Origin: Manis javanica
Taxonomy: Eukaryota > Chordata > Mammalia > Pholidota > Manidae
Direction of reading: 5' to 3'
Assembly: GCF_040802235.1 (NCBI RefSeq)
Contig: NC_133157.1
Coordinates: forward strand, 21,965,501-22,029,500
Length of the DNA stretch: 64,000 nucleotides
The translations under genes and the position numbers were made by a program. The notes under the pieces were generated by a model that was not told the DNA's origin, searched no databases, and saw only the letters and a program-made list of their open reading frames with translations. Shown piece after piece: positions 46,746-59,519 of the stretch (position 1 is the stretch's first letter; each line of letters begins with the position of its first letter).

Positions 46746-49700
46746 ACTTCAAGAGAGGCTCGTCTTGTGGTAGGCGCACATCGCCTCTTACAACAGCCCC
46801 CTGAACAGGGGGAGCCTGTTCAAGGTGTCTCACCTAGAGGGGCTTTACAGGTATGTGGACATTTTTTTCCAAAGGTTGGGCAGAAAGGGCTTAAGGTATG
46901 AAGTGTCCACAAAGGTGCTAGGCCTGGGTTCCAGTGCCGGCTCAGGGCCACCTGCTTTAAGCTACTCCCTCTCCTTCCTTGAGCCTGTGCTCTTCGCTGT
47001 CTCTGACCCAGTCTTAATACCATCAGCTTCTCCACGGCTTTTCCATTGAGCAAACATGGCGTGCTTAGTAAAGGTACTGAAGAGTCAGTGAAAACAAATA
47101 GTATGTGGCAGCGCATCGCACTCTCCACCCTTTCCCTTCCTAACAAACTCCTGCGCACGAGCTCCACATCTTGTCTAGGAAACCCTGTCTGTTTACCCCT
47201 TCTGCTCCCACACTAGGTAGTTCCTCTGCCTCCGTGCCCCCGTGATGTCCTCCGCCCGTCTTCTCTTGCTCTTAGGGTAGTGGAATGGGGAGGGTTCTTA
47301 CTTAGGCCACAGGGACCAAGGGTTCTTTTTTTTCCAGTTTTTCTTGATGGTCACCTTAGCCAGGTGAAAATGGCACTTGGAAGGGACTAGAAAAACTCTG
47401 GACTGATACTGCCCCTATCAGATAACAAGCAAGTAAGTGTTTATTTGGAAGTAAGAATGTGCTCGTTGCTCTGCCGAGCCCTCTGAGCCCTCTGCATGCA
47501 TTTGTCCTTTAATCCCACAGGGACTATGGGAACAGGTTGTGCTAGCGCCCCGTGAGCAGGTAAGGGGACTGCGGCACAGGACGAGGTGGTGGTTCCAGGC
47601 AGAGCCTGCGGGTGTGACTCCTGTACAGGCTAGACCAGTGACAGGCGCTCCTGCTGCCGCAGTCCAAGCTTGGGGAAGTAGATGTGCAGAGCAGTCCAGG
47701 ACCTGGGTATCTCAGAACTTCTAAGTGCCTCGTGGGCCTACTCATCACCCGCTCCCCTGCCACCCCTGCACGTTTCTAGACTTTGAAGTGACCTTCTCAC
47801 AAGTTAGGGACTTTTCACTCTGCCTCTGTACAGTGTTTTTTTTTTTTCTTCTAATACCTTTAATGACTATTCTACCACCTAAATAGCCTTACTGATCTGT
47901 TGCAGACTTCAAAGCACTCTGGAATTAGTCCAGTTTTTGTCACCACATACACACAGCAACAGCCTCTCTCAGCTCCTGCTCACCTGACTGTTCAGCAGAA
48001 TTAACAAGGCAGGTACTTCAGATGAAAAGCAGTTCATTAAACAGCAAGTTATGATTCCTAAATTCCACAGGGAAAAAAGCATGAGCAGATCACCTGGTTG
48101 CTTTAGAACTGTTACTGAAATGAAGTAAGGTTTCACCTAGGAAGTACAGATAAAGGATAAAAGTTAATCAGTTTCTGAATATTAGATCATATTAGATACA
48201 ATGTTTAATGACTGAATTAATTTTTAAGTGGCTAATCCCTGCCCCTGAACTTCAGACCCAGAATACTTTATTTTATGTTTATATTATCTTAGAGGCAAGA
48301 AGCATACAGTTTTAATAGAAGAATCTTTAAGTACTTAGGCAGGAAGAAATTATCTTTTAGGTATAATAGATTCAAATGCACAAATCACAAGGCACAGACA
48401 TACAATGTGGTATATTTTTCTGTGAACACAAAATTATTTTGAGTCCTAGCCATTTTGAACATGACAGGCTGATCTTATTTAACAACAGACTCTACTCCCA
48501 ACCCTCTATAGGGTATGATAACATATTTTGTAAATAAAAACAATAAATAGTAATTTAGACCTGATAATTCTGCAGCCTTTTAGAATGCCATGTGTATCCA
48601 TTTTGATTAGAACATCCAGGAATGAGTTCCTAATGGAAGTGACAAAAGCAGTTTTAAAGTTACTTTGGCTATATGGAGTTCTAGAAACCAATGAAACTAA
48701 TGAGAAAATGTGTCTTGTTACACTTACTAATAAAAACAAAAATCTGAGATGGGGCAAAACTAAAGGTATAGTGAACAGACTAAGGGTTGGAGTGGGGAGG
48801 GTATGACTCTGGAGGAGCTGCTGAGGACATTGTAGGGGTGTCAGGAGAGCCCCAGGTCCTGATTGGTGGTGCTGACCCAAATAAGTGTTTGTCGAAACTC
48901 AAAGACTTGTACATCCCCTCCCAAAAAAAGTGAATTTCACTCTATGTGAGGTTAAAATTCTAGATTATTTACCCAAAAACCAAGTAGTGGGGTGTCACTA
49001 GAGAGTGGGCTAGTTTTTCTTTAATGTGAGGGAAGTGATAAAGTGATAATCTTGATCCTTGATTCTAGGATCAAGAATGTTTCTAAGACCTCAAAAGTAA
49101 CTACTTAAAAATTGTATACCTTTCTAATCACTATAGGAAAAGGCAACTTAATCCCTAGAACAAGAAGAAGAAAACAAAAGCAAAATAAACCATTAACTTC
49201 CACAGTAGAGATCACATGTTAGTTATGGAACTACTAAATTTTACTGAGATCCAAAAAAGATTTTAATAGATGGTATACTGTGTTCCTGGGTATTGATGCA
49301 ACATTATTAAAATGTCAGTACTTCCAAGTTTGTCTAACTTGAACTCAACCTCAGTCAGTCTGACACTTTTGGGAAATTGATCATGACATTCTGAAAAACA
49401 GACATGAAAATCCTGGAAAATATTTTTAAAATAGGGAGAGAAACTGTTGGGGGTAGGGAAGGACAGGCCTCATAAAGTATATTAGCAGCACAAATTAAAA
49501 CAGTGTGGTTTTGTAACCAGAGCAGATGTGTAGATTTATGGAATGAATAAAAAGTCCAAAAGAAATAGAATCAAGTCTATTTAACCATTTTTAATTATTA
49601 ACCATTTGGACTTAAGATGCAGCTTCTCTACCTTATTTTTTATTCCCAAGTAAATCTAAAGGACAAAAAGCCTAGAATATACTGAACATACAACAATGGT

Positions 49701-49959
49701 GGACACTGTCAAGCACATTAACCACCCTCTGTTATAAACTTAACTTGATTTACTGTTTTTCTCTTTTGCCATTGAGCAAATGGTCTTAGAAAAGTTCAGT
49801 TACAGAACTGAAAGTCTCTTTGATACTTACCTAGTAAAGCCCATGCTTTTAATGATGGGATAGGGATGGATTTAATTACAGAAAAGTCTTAATCTTGAAA
49901 GGCAAAGAATCATGATAAATTCTGATATATTGACACAAATTCAGATAGGGAGATAGTTT

Positions 49960-50500
49960 AATATTAAAGCGCTTAAGATGAGCATGTTCTTTCTCAGCAA
50001 TTCTACTTTAGGAGTGGGGTTCATGTTTGTATATGAAGATTAAAGCATTTATATTAGGCAAAAATTAAAGCCTTTTAACTACTGACCCAGGGAATTAATT
50101 AAAATGATACATCCACATAGTGTTAACGGCTGTCAGACCATAAAAAGTGATTGTGTACGTTTTCATGGGGAAAAGTCCACTGTCTCGTGCTGTACCTAGT
50201 ATGTATGCGTGTCGCCATGCATGATAACATATGTTTAGGTGCATTATTGTTTCTAGTAGCCAGTAGAGAATAGAATGGCCTTCTAATTTTTCTGCATTAA
50301 ACATGGATTATACTTAGATGAATTAAAAGTGAAAATGATCTTCCTAAACCCAGCAATTCCACTTTAAGGTTTTTGCCCTAGGATGTAGCTGGGAATTTAT
50401 TCATAAGGATGTATGTGAGTTAGAAATAACCTAATCTCAGTGTGGGGGTTAAATTAGGATATGGAATCCTATATACCCTTAAAAAAATTACTTTCACACC
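49960..50500 (+). mobile_element. Sense L1 3'-region fragments
   Basis: Two blocks resemble old L1 3'UTR: 'gcttaagatgagcatg ... cagcaattctactttaggag' and 'aacccagcaattccacttta', the latter followed by 'catccacatagtgttaacgg'-type sequence. They probably come from one old L1M or two overlapping ones. Confidence 0.55.
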
Positions 50501-52134
50501 CATTGAAAGAGAAAATTCTTAGATTCTTATTAAGCATTAACTCAAAGCACTGACACTGCTTCTCTGAGCATTGATTTTTTTTCCAGTTTTATTTTAAGTA
50601 GTTGTGCCAAAGCAGCATGCTGATCTCTGGCTGGGTGAGGTATAAGGCATCCAGAATCTCAGAATATCAGTTTCACTCTATCACTTCCATTGATTGGGAT
50701 CCTATCATTTCTGCTGATAAAACTTTAGGAGTAGCTTTTTCATCTGGAAGTTGTAATCAGTGTTCCAGTCCTGTTGCTTGATGCCTTTGTGTATGATGTT
50801 ACTCAGTTGTGGCCTCTGTACATTTCTGTGATGAGAAGAAGTTGGGGGACAGGGTCGCTTATCCTTTCCAGACCACTGTCCTCCCACCATGGATAGAAAA
50901 ACAAAAAAAACCCAGCACCCTCCTCCTTTGAGGCTTCCGCCAACTGCTAGCACAAGTGCTGGTGTCCAGTCAGTGACTCACATGTGCCATGGAGAGAGAA
51001 AGGACTGCAGTAAACAGCTGTTCTCTGCAGTGCTGTGAGGGATAAGCCCAGCATTCCCACATGCTAAAGTTCAAGGGATTTCTGCTAGTGGGCAACGAGT
51101 TCAATGGTTTTTTTTTTTTTGAAAGCACTTGGATGAGCCATGTAACCTATCTGGACTGGAATCAGCCCCATAGACCATCAGTTTTCAACCTTTTAGCTTA
51201 ACCAGTCCCTCTACCCTTCAGACTGTCATCTTACAATCTCTCAGTTACCCATCCACAATTTGTCCAGAACCTTGACATGTCCTTGACATAGTCTTGTCAA
51301 CTCTGTACCCCATTTTCAATCCTAGATAGTCATACAAGAGAATTACCTGGATTGTAAATTGGTGCGGTTCAGATTTTATGATCTTCATTTTAGTGGTCTC
51401 ACCACATGTTCTTGATAAGTCCTCTAGAACTCTTGCTTTCAGTGAGTATCCAATATACATTAGCCATTTTTATTCTAGTCAGTACTGTCCTTGTCCTCTT
51501 ATCCAGCATGTAAAGAAAAGTAAAGGTTAGCTGGAAAGAACTCTGGAACAGTACTGCCCACCACCCTTGTCAGGCTAGCAACAATCCACATGTAAATTCA
51601 TGAAGAGGTAAAACCATTCTTCTCTGAAGTTAGGCCAACATGCTGCCATTTACCAGTGGCTCATCATAGTGACCTCTGCACTTTCTCCTCCTGTGCTCAC
51701 CACTCCCGAATCCCAGCTAGAAGTTGCCATCATGTTTGTACCTGACCTTTCCTGTGAAAGTTCTCTCATTCCTGTAATGTGGTCCTGCCTCCTTGATTGT
51801 GGTCCTTCGTGGCTTTTGCTGCTTAGTTCTGCATTTCTTTCCTGACCGTCTTTTGAGTGTCAGGTTGACATTTCCAGTCCCTAATAGCCCTCTTCACCTG
51901 AAACTCTTGGGGTGTCTCCCTTCAGACCTTGTGTGAACAAGATATTGCATGGGGCATTGTAAGTTCTCACTAAATGTTCCTGTAACAAAACTGAGGAATG
52001 CTTGATACTTCATTAACCTTTGCACTGGGGAAAAAAAAAATCTTTAGATGTGGTAACTGTCACATCTAGAAAAGAAAATAGGCACCAATGAGCCAGATCT
52101 GCAGTGTTAGGAGTTTGTCTGTTTTTCTCTAAGC

Positions 52135-52265
52135 TTGGTGGCTCTCAAAAGTTAGAGCATTAACATCACCTGGGACCCTGCTTTATACTGATTTAGGGGG
52201 TAAGAGGGAAACTGGTAGTACTCCTTGGGATTCTGATATGCAGCCAGGTTTGCAAACATACAAGT
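52135..52265. mobile_element. MER5A-like remnant
   Basis: 'agcattaacatcacctggga', 'gggattctgatatgcagcca' and 'ggtttgcaaaca' fit a decayed MER5A. Confidence 0.5.
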
Positions 52266-52834
52266 GAATTTTTAATGAAAACAAGGAGGCATTAAAACCC
52301 AGCAGGGAGCTGTCTGTTTACATTGCTCTTTGTTCTTGAACAGGTCTTCTGCAAATTGTTACTGCTCACACTGGACTTTAGCCTTTATGACTACCATTTA
52401 TGTACCCCACTCCTATAATAAAACTGGAAAAACTGGGCAAAGAAGAGAAATGCTCATTCTGAGGAACAGTTAAGATTGTAATCCTTAGTGCAGTCACAGC
52501 AGTATTTGTTACTGCCTTTTTAATGATACTAAATAACCAAGAATGTAATTGAATCAAACAATTTATTGAATCACTGTTGCGTTTCTGTAACTAGGTAGCA
52601 TACTGCTTGTTGGTGACCCTTAAAGAGGAGGGTACATATACTCTCAATTAAAATTCTTAATTAATAACCAGTTTGAGTTTTGTGCTGCCAGTACATTCAT
52701 TGTATCAATTTTTATATACTTTTTAAAAAAATGTCTTAACGCTGAGTTGCGGGATATGTAACAGGACAGACTCCGGTTTTGGATTACTTCTGTCAGAGCT
52801 CACAGTCTGGTTTTCTTCTCTCCCCATCCTGCAG

Positions 52835-52900
52835 GATGTTGCTTCAGAGTGTGAAGTCAAATGCATGCCAACCTTCCAATTTTTTAAAAAGGGACAAAAG
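52835..52900 (+). CDS. TXN: TXN exon 4 (cis-proline, regulatory cysteines)
   Basis: The acceptor is 'ccatcctgcag' and the donor GTGGGT. The 22 codons start [17 protein letters not shown] and end KKGQK. Cys69 and Cys73, the dimer and S-nitrosylation cysteines of mammalian TXN1, are present, and cis-Pro75 follows. It is the same 66 bp as the TXNDC8 counterpart at 2628-2693. Confidence 0.97.
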
Positions 52901-53366
52901 GTGGGTACATCTGACCTTGAAGAAAACCACCAGAGCACTAGGGAAACATGGTATAAAGGAAGGAACTAAAGTGACTTATCCTTCAATCAGGAAGCATGTC
53001 CCCATGTTCTACTTTTAAGAATATGTAAATATATCATGAAGTAATGTGACATCTAATTGAAAACTGATTTTCCTTAGAACTAGTCACTAAATCCCTGTGG
53101 TTGGTATTTCAGATTTATATCATCAAGTGCATTTATCTTTGTTAAGAGGTACTTGAATGAAATACTGTATTTGAGTTTTTTTACTTTTCTTGAGGTTCTT
53201 TTTCTTTTGTTTTTAATATCATGCCTCGATAACACTCAGTTCTTTTATTTTTGAATAAGATATACTTCTTCTCCCCCTCCCCATTCTTCCCTTATTCTGA
53301 GATATTTTATGCACAAAATAGGACTATAATGCTGCATCTAATATCCATTCACTGTTCTCTTAACAG

Positions 53367-53429
53367 GTCGGTGAATTTTCTGGAGCTAATAAGGAAAAAC
53401 TTGAAGCTACCATTAATGAATTAATCTAA
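53367..53429 (+). CDS. TXN: TXN exon 5 coding end and stop
   Basis: After 'cttaacag' the exon encodes VGEFSGANKEKLEATINELI and TAA (53427-53429). It forms beta-5 and the last helix. The final residue is Ile, where human has Val. The 3'UTR follows to about 53565. Confidence 0.97.
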   Translation, partial: VGEFSGANKEKLEATINELI

Positions 53430-53541
53430 TCATATTTTCTGAAAACTAGCCACCGGCTGTTTAAAACTTGTAATTTTTTTTTATTTACGGGAAGATCAAG
53501 TATGGAGACTATATCCCCACTGCCATCTGATTATAAGTGAC

Positions 53542-53547
53542 AATAAA
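53542..53547 (+). terminator. TXN poly(A) signal AATAAA
   Basis: AATAAA lies 113 bp after the stop and is followed by a GT-rich stretch ('aactgtctggcgtctttg', from about 53570). Cleavage is expected near 53560-53570, which gives a short 3'UTR of about 135 nt. Confidence 0.85.
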
Positions 53548-53599
53548 ATATTAAGTCTACCCTTTTTAAAACTGTCTGGCGTCTTTGAATAGCTCTTTC

Positions 53600-54230
53600 A
53601 GAATAATTGAGAAGTGGCCAGATAATTTCCTAATTATCAAGAATATACAAAAATAAGTTTTCAGTAACCTGTTGGCCACTGACTTAAAATTTCTATTACT
53701 ATTACCTTTAGTGCATTTCTAGAAAATGCTTGTTGGGGGCAATGTAGGTAATAGAATAATATGTTCAGATTGTTATTTTTTTGATCCTTATTAACAGAGA
53801 AAATAGTATTCTCTGTTCTGGCAGGCAGATCCCCTATGCCTGAATGATCATCATGACCAAAATTGATGTCCACAAGTAAAGGACTGACTTATATCTAGTT
53901 TAAGATTCCAATCCCAGAAGTTACAGTGAACTGTTAATTTTGTTATTGGTAACTGAGTCCTGTTACGTTAATTAGGACTTCTTCATGTTTGGTTCACAGA
54001 GAAGTTCCCTCAAACATTACCATGGGAATTTTGGTTTTCTCAAAGTAAGAAACTGGTTTAATAGGCCAGATGAAGTTCCAACCTAAGTATAAAGGGTGTG
54101 AAAGTTACTGTTTCATTCAAAGAACACTGTGCTCTAGACATAGCAAAGAGCCGAGGAATGCTTGAAGAAACAGTTCTAAGATTTGTGTAGTAACTGAAAA
54201 ATCCAAACATAAACATGGTGGACGGCATAT
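53600..54230. other. Sequence downstream of TXN, nothing identified
   Basis: AT-rich, with no gene or firm repeat. Confidence 0.5.
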
Positions 54231-54234
54231 GATT

Positions 54235-54410
54235 AATCTTGGTAGCAACCCTACCTGATCAGTACTCTAGTCCCCATTTCCCAGTGGGAAAACGGGCAAA
54301 GAGAGGTTAAATTTCCCCAGTGTCACACTGTTCAATGGAGGTTCTGAGATTCAAAATGAGAGTGTAGAGCCCAAGTACCTGTTCTCCACCACTGCCATGC
54401 CCGAATAACT
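54235..54410 (-). repeat. MIR SINE, antisense
   Basis: 'tccccatttcccagtgggaa', 'agagaggttaaatttcccca', 'gtgtcacactgttcaatgga' and 'cccaagtacctgttctccac' fit the MIR complement. Confidence 0.8.
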
Positions 54411-54479
54411 AGTGAAATTATGGGCCCACACCTAGGTTTCTTTCATCTAAAATTGGGGTAAATTTAGATGACCCCTCAA

Positions 54480-55150
54480 AATATTGTCCTGTGTCAGGTA
54501 GGACTATAGCTGTGAAGAAGATACTCTTCTCAAAGAGCTTATATTCTAGAAAGGAAGGCAAACTAGTGAATAAAACTGGGCTTCAGAGGATATACCAAAC
54601 AAATGGGCACAAGAATTGCGAATAACGGGAGGTATTACTTGGATGGAGTGGGAATAGGGTTCTATGATGTGACTAAGCCAAGACATGATAAGTGAAAAGG
54701 ACTCCAGTGTGCAAAGAGCCAGAGAATTGTATTTTCCAGCACAGAGAATGGGGCACAAAGGCTCCAAGTCAAGAAACAACTTGGTACACTATGCAGCTTT
54801 ATTTCATGCTTCTGACGGTTCTGTAGAGTGGCAAGGCCTCATCACCTGAGGCCTGCCTTGGAGGGGCAAAGAGAATCCATTGCAGGGTAGGGGCTTATGC
54901 CAGAGGTCCACTCTGATAGTAAGAGTTAATTTTGGCAGAAACATGGAAAATGAGTTGGAGAAGGAGACAAGGAACTGGCCCTTCGGGTTTTTGCATTTAC
55001 TTAGGTCAGGGATAATGATGGCTGTTACTGGAAGGTGGTGGGGAGGTGGCAGGGATGGAATAAAGTCTGCGGACTCTTAAGAATCCAGGGACTTGGGGAG
55101 TAGGTTTGTAGAGTAAAGCCCAGGTTTTTGACCTGAGCAGCTGAGTGGTT
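54480..55150 (-). mobile_element. Antisense L2 remnant
   Basis: 'aaagagcttatattctagaa' is the complement of the L2 3' block. Further on, 'gagaattgtattttccagca' and 'aggtttttgacctgagcagc' follow antisense L2 order. The + strand is purine-rich. Confidence 0.65.
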
Positions 55151-55264
55151 GGGGTGCTATGGAATGAGCAAGATTAGGACTGGAGGAAACAGGTCAGGAT
55201 CCCTCTGTGCATGTTAAGATAGATGCTTTGCTTATCTGAAGAAAACAAAACCCCTGATTTGAAA

Positions 55265-55785
55265 AGATAAATGCACTCCTATGTTTATGGCCACATTATT
55301 TACTATAGCCAAGATAGGAAGCAACCAGTGTCCATCAGATTATCCAGCCGTAAAAAAGAAATTCCTGCCACTTGCAACAACATAGGTGGACCATTGGGTA
55401 TCATGCTAAGTGAAGTAAACCGGACAGAGACAGATATCGTAAGAATTCACTTACTTGTGGAATCTAAAAACAAAGCAAAACAAAATGAACAAAACAGCAG
55501 TAGACTTGGACACTGAGAAGTGACTAGTGGTTTCCATGGGAGAGCAGTTGGGAAGAGGGGCGGGTAAAGGGGCACAAAAATCCCAATCATAACATAAGCT
55601 GTTCACAGGGATGGAAGTGCAGCATGGAGAATACTGCCTGTGGTTCTGTAACATCTACGTTGACAGTAACTGCACTAGTCGTGGTGAGCACAGTGTGTAA
55701 CTGTTAAACCATTGTGTTGTATACTTGAAACCAGTCTAATATTATGTATCAACTATACTTCAATTAAAATTTAAAAAGGTCCTTT
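55265..55785 (+). mobile_element. Sense L1 3' end, second copy of the same subfamily
   Basis: 'atgcactcctatgtttatgg', 'catgctaagtgaagtaaacc', 'gacactgagaagtgactagt', 'ggcacaaaaatcccaatcat' and the end 'ttgtatacttgaaaccagtc ... cttcaattaaaat' parallel the copy at 13815-15165 closely. An internal deletion removed part of the 'cagtagatgaatggataaag' block. The AT palindrome of the other copy is absent. Confidence 0.9.
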
Positions 55786-55799
55786 GCTGGTGTACATTC

Positions 55800-56230
55800 A
55801 AATGAAGATGTCCTGCAGGCTCTTGGGTAACTGGTCTAGAACTCAAAGGATAGGTCTGGACTGGGATAGGAATTGAGAAGACATTGTCATGTAGACGGCT
55901 CTTGGAATGTATGAGCTCACCCAGGAAGATAATCCAGAGTGAAGAGAGCTCCAGACAGCCTGAGCAACTCCCACTATTCAGAGACCAAGCAGAGTAGGAA
56001 ATACCAAACAAGACTTAGGAAGAAAACCATAAAGGTTTCATCCCAAAAGCAAAGAGGAAAGCATTTCAAAAAGGAAAGTGTGTCAACTATCAAATGTTGT
56101 TGAAAGGCTAAGAAAATTGGCAGGAAAACAAAGTGAACATGGTGATTATGACAAAAAAAATTATTATGGAAAGATGGGGATGGAAGCCAGATTGATGAGA
56201 AGTGAAGAGTGACCTGGAAATCACTTCAGT
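55800..56230 (-). mobile_element. Antisense L2 (reverse-transcriptase part)
   Basis: 'atgagctcacccaggaagat', 'agaagaaaaccataaaggtt'-type sequence, 'gaaagcatttcaaaaaggaa', 'agtgtgtcaactatcaaatg' and 'ttgttgaaaggctaagaaaa' are complements of the L2 ORF2 segment around its AAFDTVDH motif. It is fully decayed. Confidence 0.65.
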
Positions 56231-56234
56231 GTGA

Positions 56235-56970
56235 AAAAAAACATGTCCAAAGATGACTGTTGCAGCACTGTTATACTGCCAGTTTAATTCAACATGAGAA
56301 ATCCTTTCTAGGGATTATAGAATAAGGAGCTATTAATATTGAAATAGAAAAGTTACTGAGTGAAAAAAAGGCAAGTTGCAGAATGATATTAACAATACAG
56401 AACAGTATGAGTCTATTTATATAAAGCATAAGACATGTTAGATTATTGCTATAGATAAATCTACATGTAAATTTTGCATTTTTATGAATTATCTCTCACA
56501 AACACAAGCTACCAGAAAGAAAAAAATTACAACAATTCCATTTGTAATTGCATCAGAAAGAATAAAATACCTATGAATAAATTTGACCAAAGAGGTGGAT
56601 GACTTGTACACTGAAAACTAGAAGGCATTGGTGAAAGAAACTGAAGACACAAGTAAATAGAAAAATAGTGTACACTCGTAGATGGGAAGAATATTGTTAA
56701 AATGCCCATATAACCCAATGCAGTCTACAGATTCAATATAATCCCTATCAAAATTCCAATGGCATTATTCACAAATGGAGAAGAAACAATCCTAAGATTT
56801 GTATGGAACTACAAAGGACTCTGAATTGATAGCCAAAGCAATCTTGAGGAAGACCAAAACTGGAAGTATCACATTCCCTGATTTCAAACTATCTCATGAA
56901 AGGTACAGTAATCAAAATTCTATGGTATTAGCATAAAAACAGACACATAGATCAATGAAACACAATACAG
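56235..56970 (+). mobile_element. Sense L1 fragments (3' piece then ORF2 piece)
   Basis: 56235-56440 looks like an L1 3' region ('aaaggcaagttgcagaatga', 'gagtctatttatataaagca'). 56510-56970 is late ORF2 ('gaataaatttgaccaaagag', 'attcaatataatccctatca', 'aaattccaatggcattattc', 'caaagcaatcttgaggaaga'). The order is not collinear, so these are two insertions or a rearranged one. Confidence 0.85.
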
Positions 56971-56974
56971 AGGT

Positions 56975-57395
56975 CACAAATTATCCCATGCATAAAGATG
57001 CATGAAGATTTTGTGGGTTTGGGGATAGGAAAGCTGGATTTTCATGTGATAGTTTCTAAGACAGAGATAGGAGGAGAAAGTATGAAACAGTAATCTTCAA
57101 AATGGAGAAGTAGAGTATGGTTTCTGGGTAAGGCTGAGCACCCCGAGAAGGTTGTTAGGACTCTAAAGCCCTGTTCTGTGCTTCCAGCCATACTTAGCTG
57201 CTTGAGTGCGGACAAAGAAGGTTGGAGTGCAAGCAGCATTGGGTCCTAGTAGGTGAATCCAATAGAGGGAGGATGCAAAGGACTTGACAGCATTTTCAAA
57301 GGACTGATTATATTGATGCAATATCAAAAAAAAAAACAAAAAAAAAAACAAGGCTGGACAAGTAAAAAAGCAAAGCCAGGAATTGACTGGTGGAA
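56975..57395. other. Intergenic sequence, nothing identified
   Basis: An A-rich stretch at 57327-57350 is a short impure poly(A) without a SINE body. Confidence 0.45.
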
Positions 57396-57399
57396 GTGG

Positions 57400-57880
57400 A
57401 GAAGAAGTGATGGAATCTGGGGATCAACAGTCTTGACAAGTCAAAGAAAGGCCGCAATGGGATTGATCAGCAAATAAACTAAAATGTAGGAGAAGGTGGG
57501 CAGAATGGGATTTAAGAACAAATTTTAGAGGGAATGCAGTTTCCAGGGAAAATGAAGATTAAGGTAACCATGAGAGGTGAGGTGGAATAGAGGAAGATGG
57601 TTGGAATTCAGATCAAGGATCTGTGACCAAGGTATTAGATGGGTCACTGAGAAAGAAAAGAGTAAGGATGGAAAGAGTCTGAGGTGATCCATCTTCCGTG
57701 AATGAGTAGGTTGGTAGCTGATGGCAGCAATAAGGAGGGGTAAGAAGTTGGTGTAACAGCATGAATGAGTTTCAAACAAGTATGAGGTTTTGCAGAAAAG
57801 AGAAGTTGCATGTTAGGGGCATTGGAGGGCAAGCAAAAATCCCAATCACCTGACGAGTATGTGGAACGTTAAAGGTCAGA
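57400..57880 (-). repeat. Possible antisense L2 remnant
   Basis: This is purine-rich + sequence with 'aagtgatggaatctggggat' and 'aggtaaccatgagaggtgag', similar in style to neighbouring antisense L2. The assignment is weak. Confidence 0.35.
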
Positions 57881-57884
57881 GAGT

Positions 57885-58835
57885 GGGAACCCTTAGGAGA
57901 TTTCTGTTACGGAAAGAGGTGATGTTCCAACACTGCACTGAAGATATAGTGAAGCCTCCTGACCTAGATTCCAGCACGTACTGTGAGAGGGACTTGGAGG
58001 GAGAAAGGGTGGGGCAGGACTTGGTCAGATTAAGAGTTTGGTTCTCATCTTGGAAGCTTTTTAAAGAGAGCTTTTTAAAAAAAACAGTGATATGAGGGTT
58101 CTACCACCAGAGATTTTGTTTTAATTGGTCTTGGGTGTTACCTGGACACCAGATAATCAGATATGCAGCCAAGGTTCAGAACCAATGGTTTAGGGGATGA
58201 CAGTGTGGCCAGGAGATGATGAGTGACTGGCTGAAGCCTGGACTTCTGGCCATAAAGGTGGTCAACAGGGGATTGAAACAGGACAGCCCTTAGTTTGATA
58301 GTCTATTAGAATGAGGTGGGAAGAAGTCCAAATTTTTGCAGGATATAGATATTTGGGTTCATCTCAGAAGCATCTTAGGAGATGAGCATAAACATCGTGG
58401 CTTTTCTTCCCCTTCATGAGGGTTTTTTTTTAGCTCTTTCGTACCACTCCATTCAACAAAACTTCAAGTTGCTAAGCTTGATTGCTTTGCTATGGACTAA
58501 GTGTTTATAAAGTTGATGCTCCATAACTTGAATACATGGTTAGCTATTTAAGACATTAAAAATGTTCATGTTAACTAAAGGCTCTATAAAAGTCTCAGCA
58601 ACAGGACAGTATAATTGAACATCACATAAGATTGCCACCCCCAAAACAGATTACTAATAAGTCTAGAAATAGTGGTGAGCACTTTCCACTTTTTACTAAA
58701 TTCATATAATAACGAACGTGAATACAGGATTTACAACTCCAGAGGATATAGAACAGGTTGTGAAAAGAAGACAAATATTCCATTACAAGGATATGCTATA
58801 ATTTATAGTATAGCATGCTGCTCTGGACTTGTTCA
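57885..58835. other. Intergenic sequence with a small MER5-type scrap
   Basis: 58115-58195 ('gatatgcagccaaggttcag' plus aaccaatgg) looks like a MER5 end. The remainder is unassigned. Confidence 0.4.
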
Positions 58836-58839
58836 TAGT

Positions 58840-59160
58840 CTAACAGAGGAAATAGATGTCAAACAACTAAATATATGACCATCTTGACAATGTCAAAGAG
58901 AGGCAGCAGTGGGACTGATCCAATAAAGGCTCTGAAAAGGAAAGAGTAATTACTCTGTCTAGTAAGCCAGAAAACCTTTTGTGGTGGTGGTGTTTGATCA
59001 AAGCCTAAAGGAAAGAAAGAACATCCAGAGCATTCCAGAAGTAGCATGGGCTTAGGGGCACGGCAGGAAAGACAAGGAATCTGACAGCTAGAATTTGGTG
59101 CACGTCAACAGAGGGCACGGCAAGGGAAAGCTGGGAGCTTGGAGGCCTTTGAAGTAATTG
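58840..59160 (-). mobile_element. Antisense L2 remnant
   Basis: 'aacatccagagcattccaga', 'agtagcatgggcttaggggc' and 'ttggaggcctttgaagtaat' fit the complement of the L2 3' half. Confidence 0.55.
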
Positions 59161-59164
59161 GCCG

Positions 59165-59515
59165 CTAAGTCCCTGCTACACAATGTTTTGGGTCATGGCA
59201 CACAAAGAAAATATCTGGGCAGCCCACAGGGTTAAAATGGAAAGGATTCGGGAACATCTGTATGTGGCTTAGTGAAAAAGTAACATAAATCATTTTAATA
59301 CAAAAATAAAATATAAACTATTAGGGGTAGTGTTAAATATATAATTTGCATAACTCTTCCACAGAAATATTTATAAAAGTTATAAAAATTTATAAAATTT
59401 CCTATTTATAAAATGTGAAATTTCAAGCTTGTTTCCATGAACACAATTTCTTAAAGGGTTCCACTGTGAAATACAGAAGAATACATAACCCATGTGCAAA
59501 AATAAATGGAATCAT
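59165..59515. other. AT-rich intergenic sequence
   Basis: No feature is recognised. TATAAA-like strings recur at 59365-59415 but without promoter context. Confidence 0.5.
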
Positions 59516-59519
59516 TCTA

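Larger units (their letters stand above)
46033..52834 (+). other. TXN intron 3
   Basis: This 6.8-kb intron contains an antisense MIR, a sense L1 3' region and a MER5-type remnant (separate entries). The rest (46.8-49.9 kb and 50.5-52.1 kb) shows no exon, RNA gene or firm repeat. Frames at 46820-47167 and 48506-48880 (minus) are unsupported. Confidence 0.7.
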
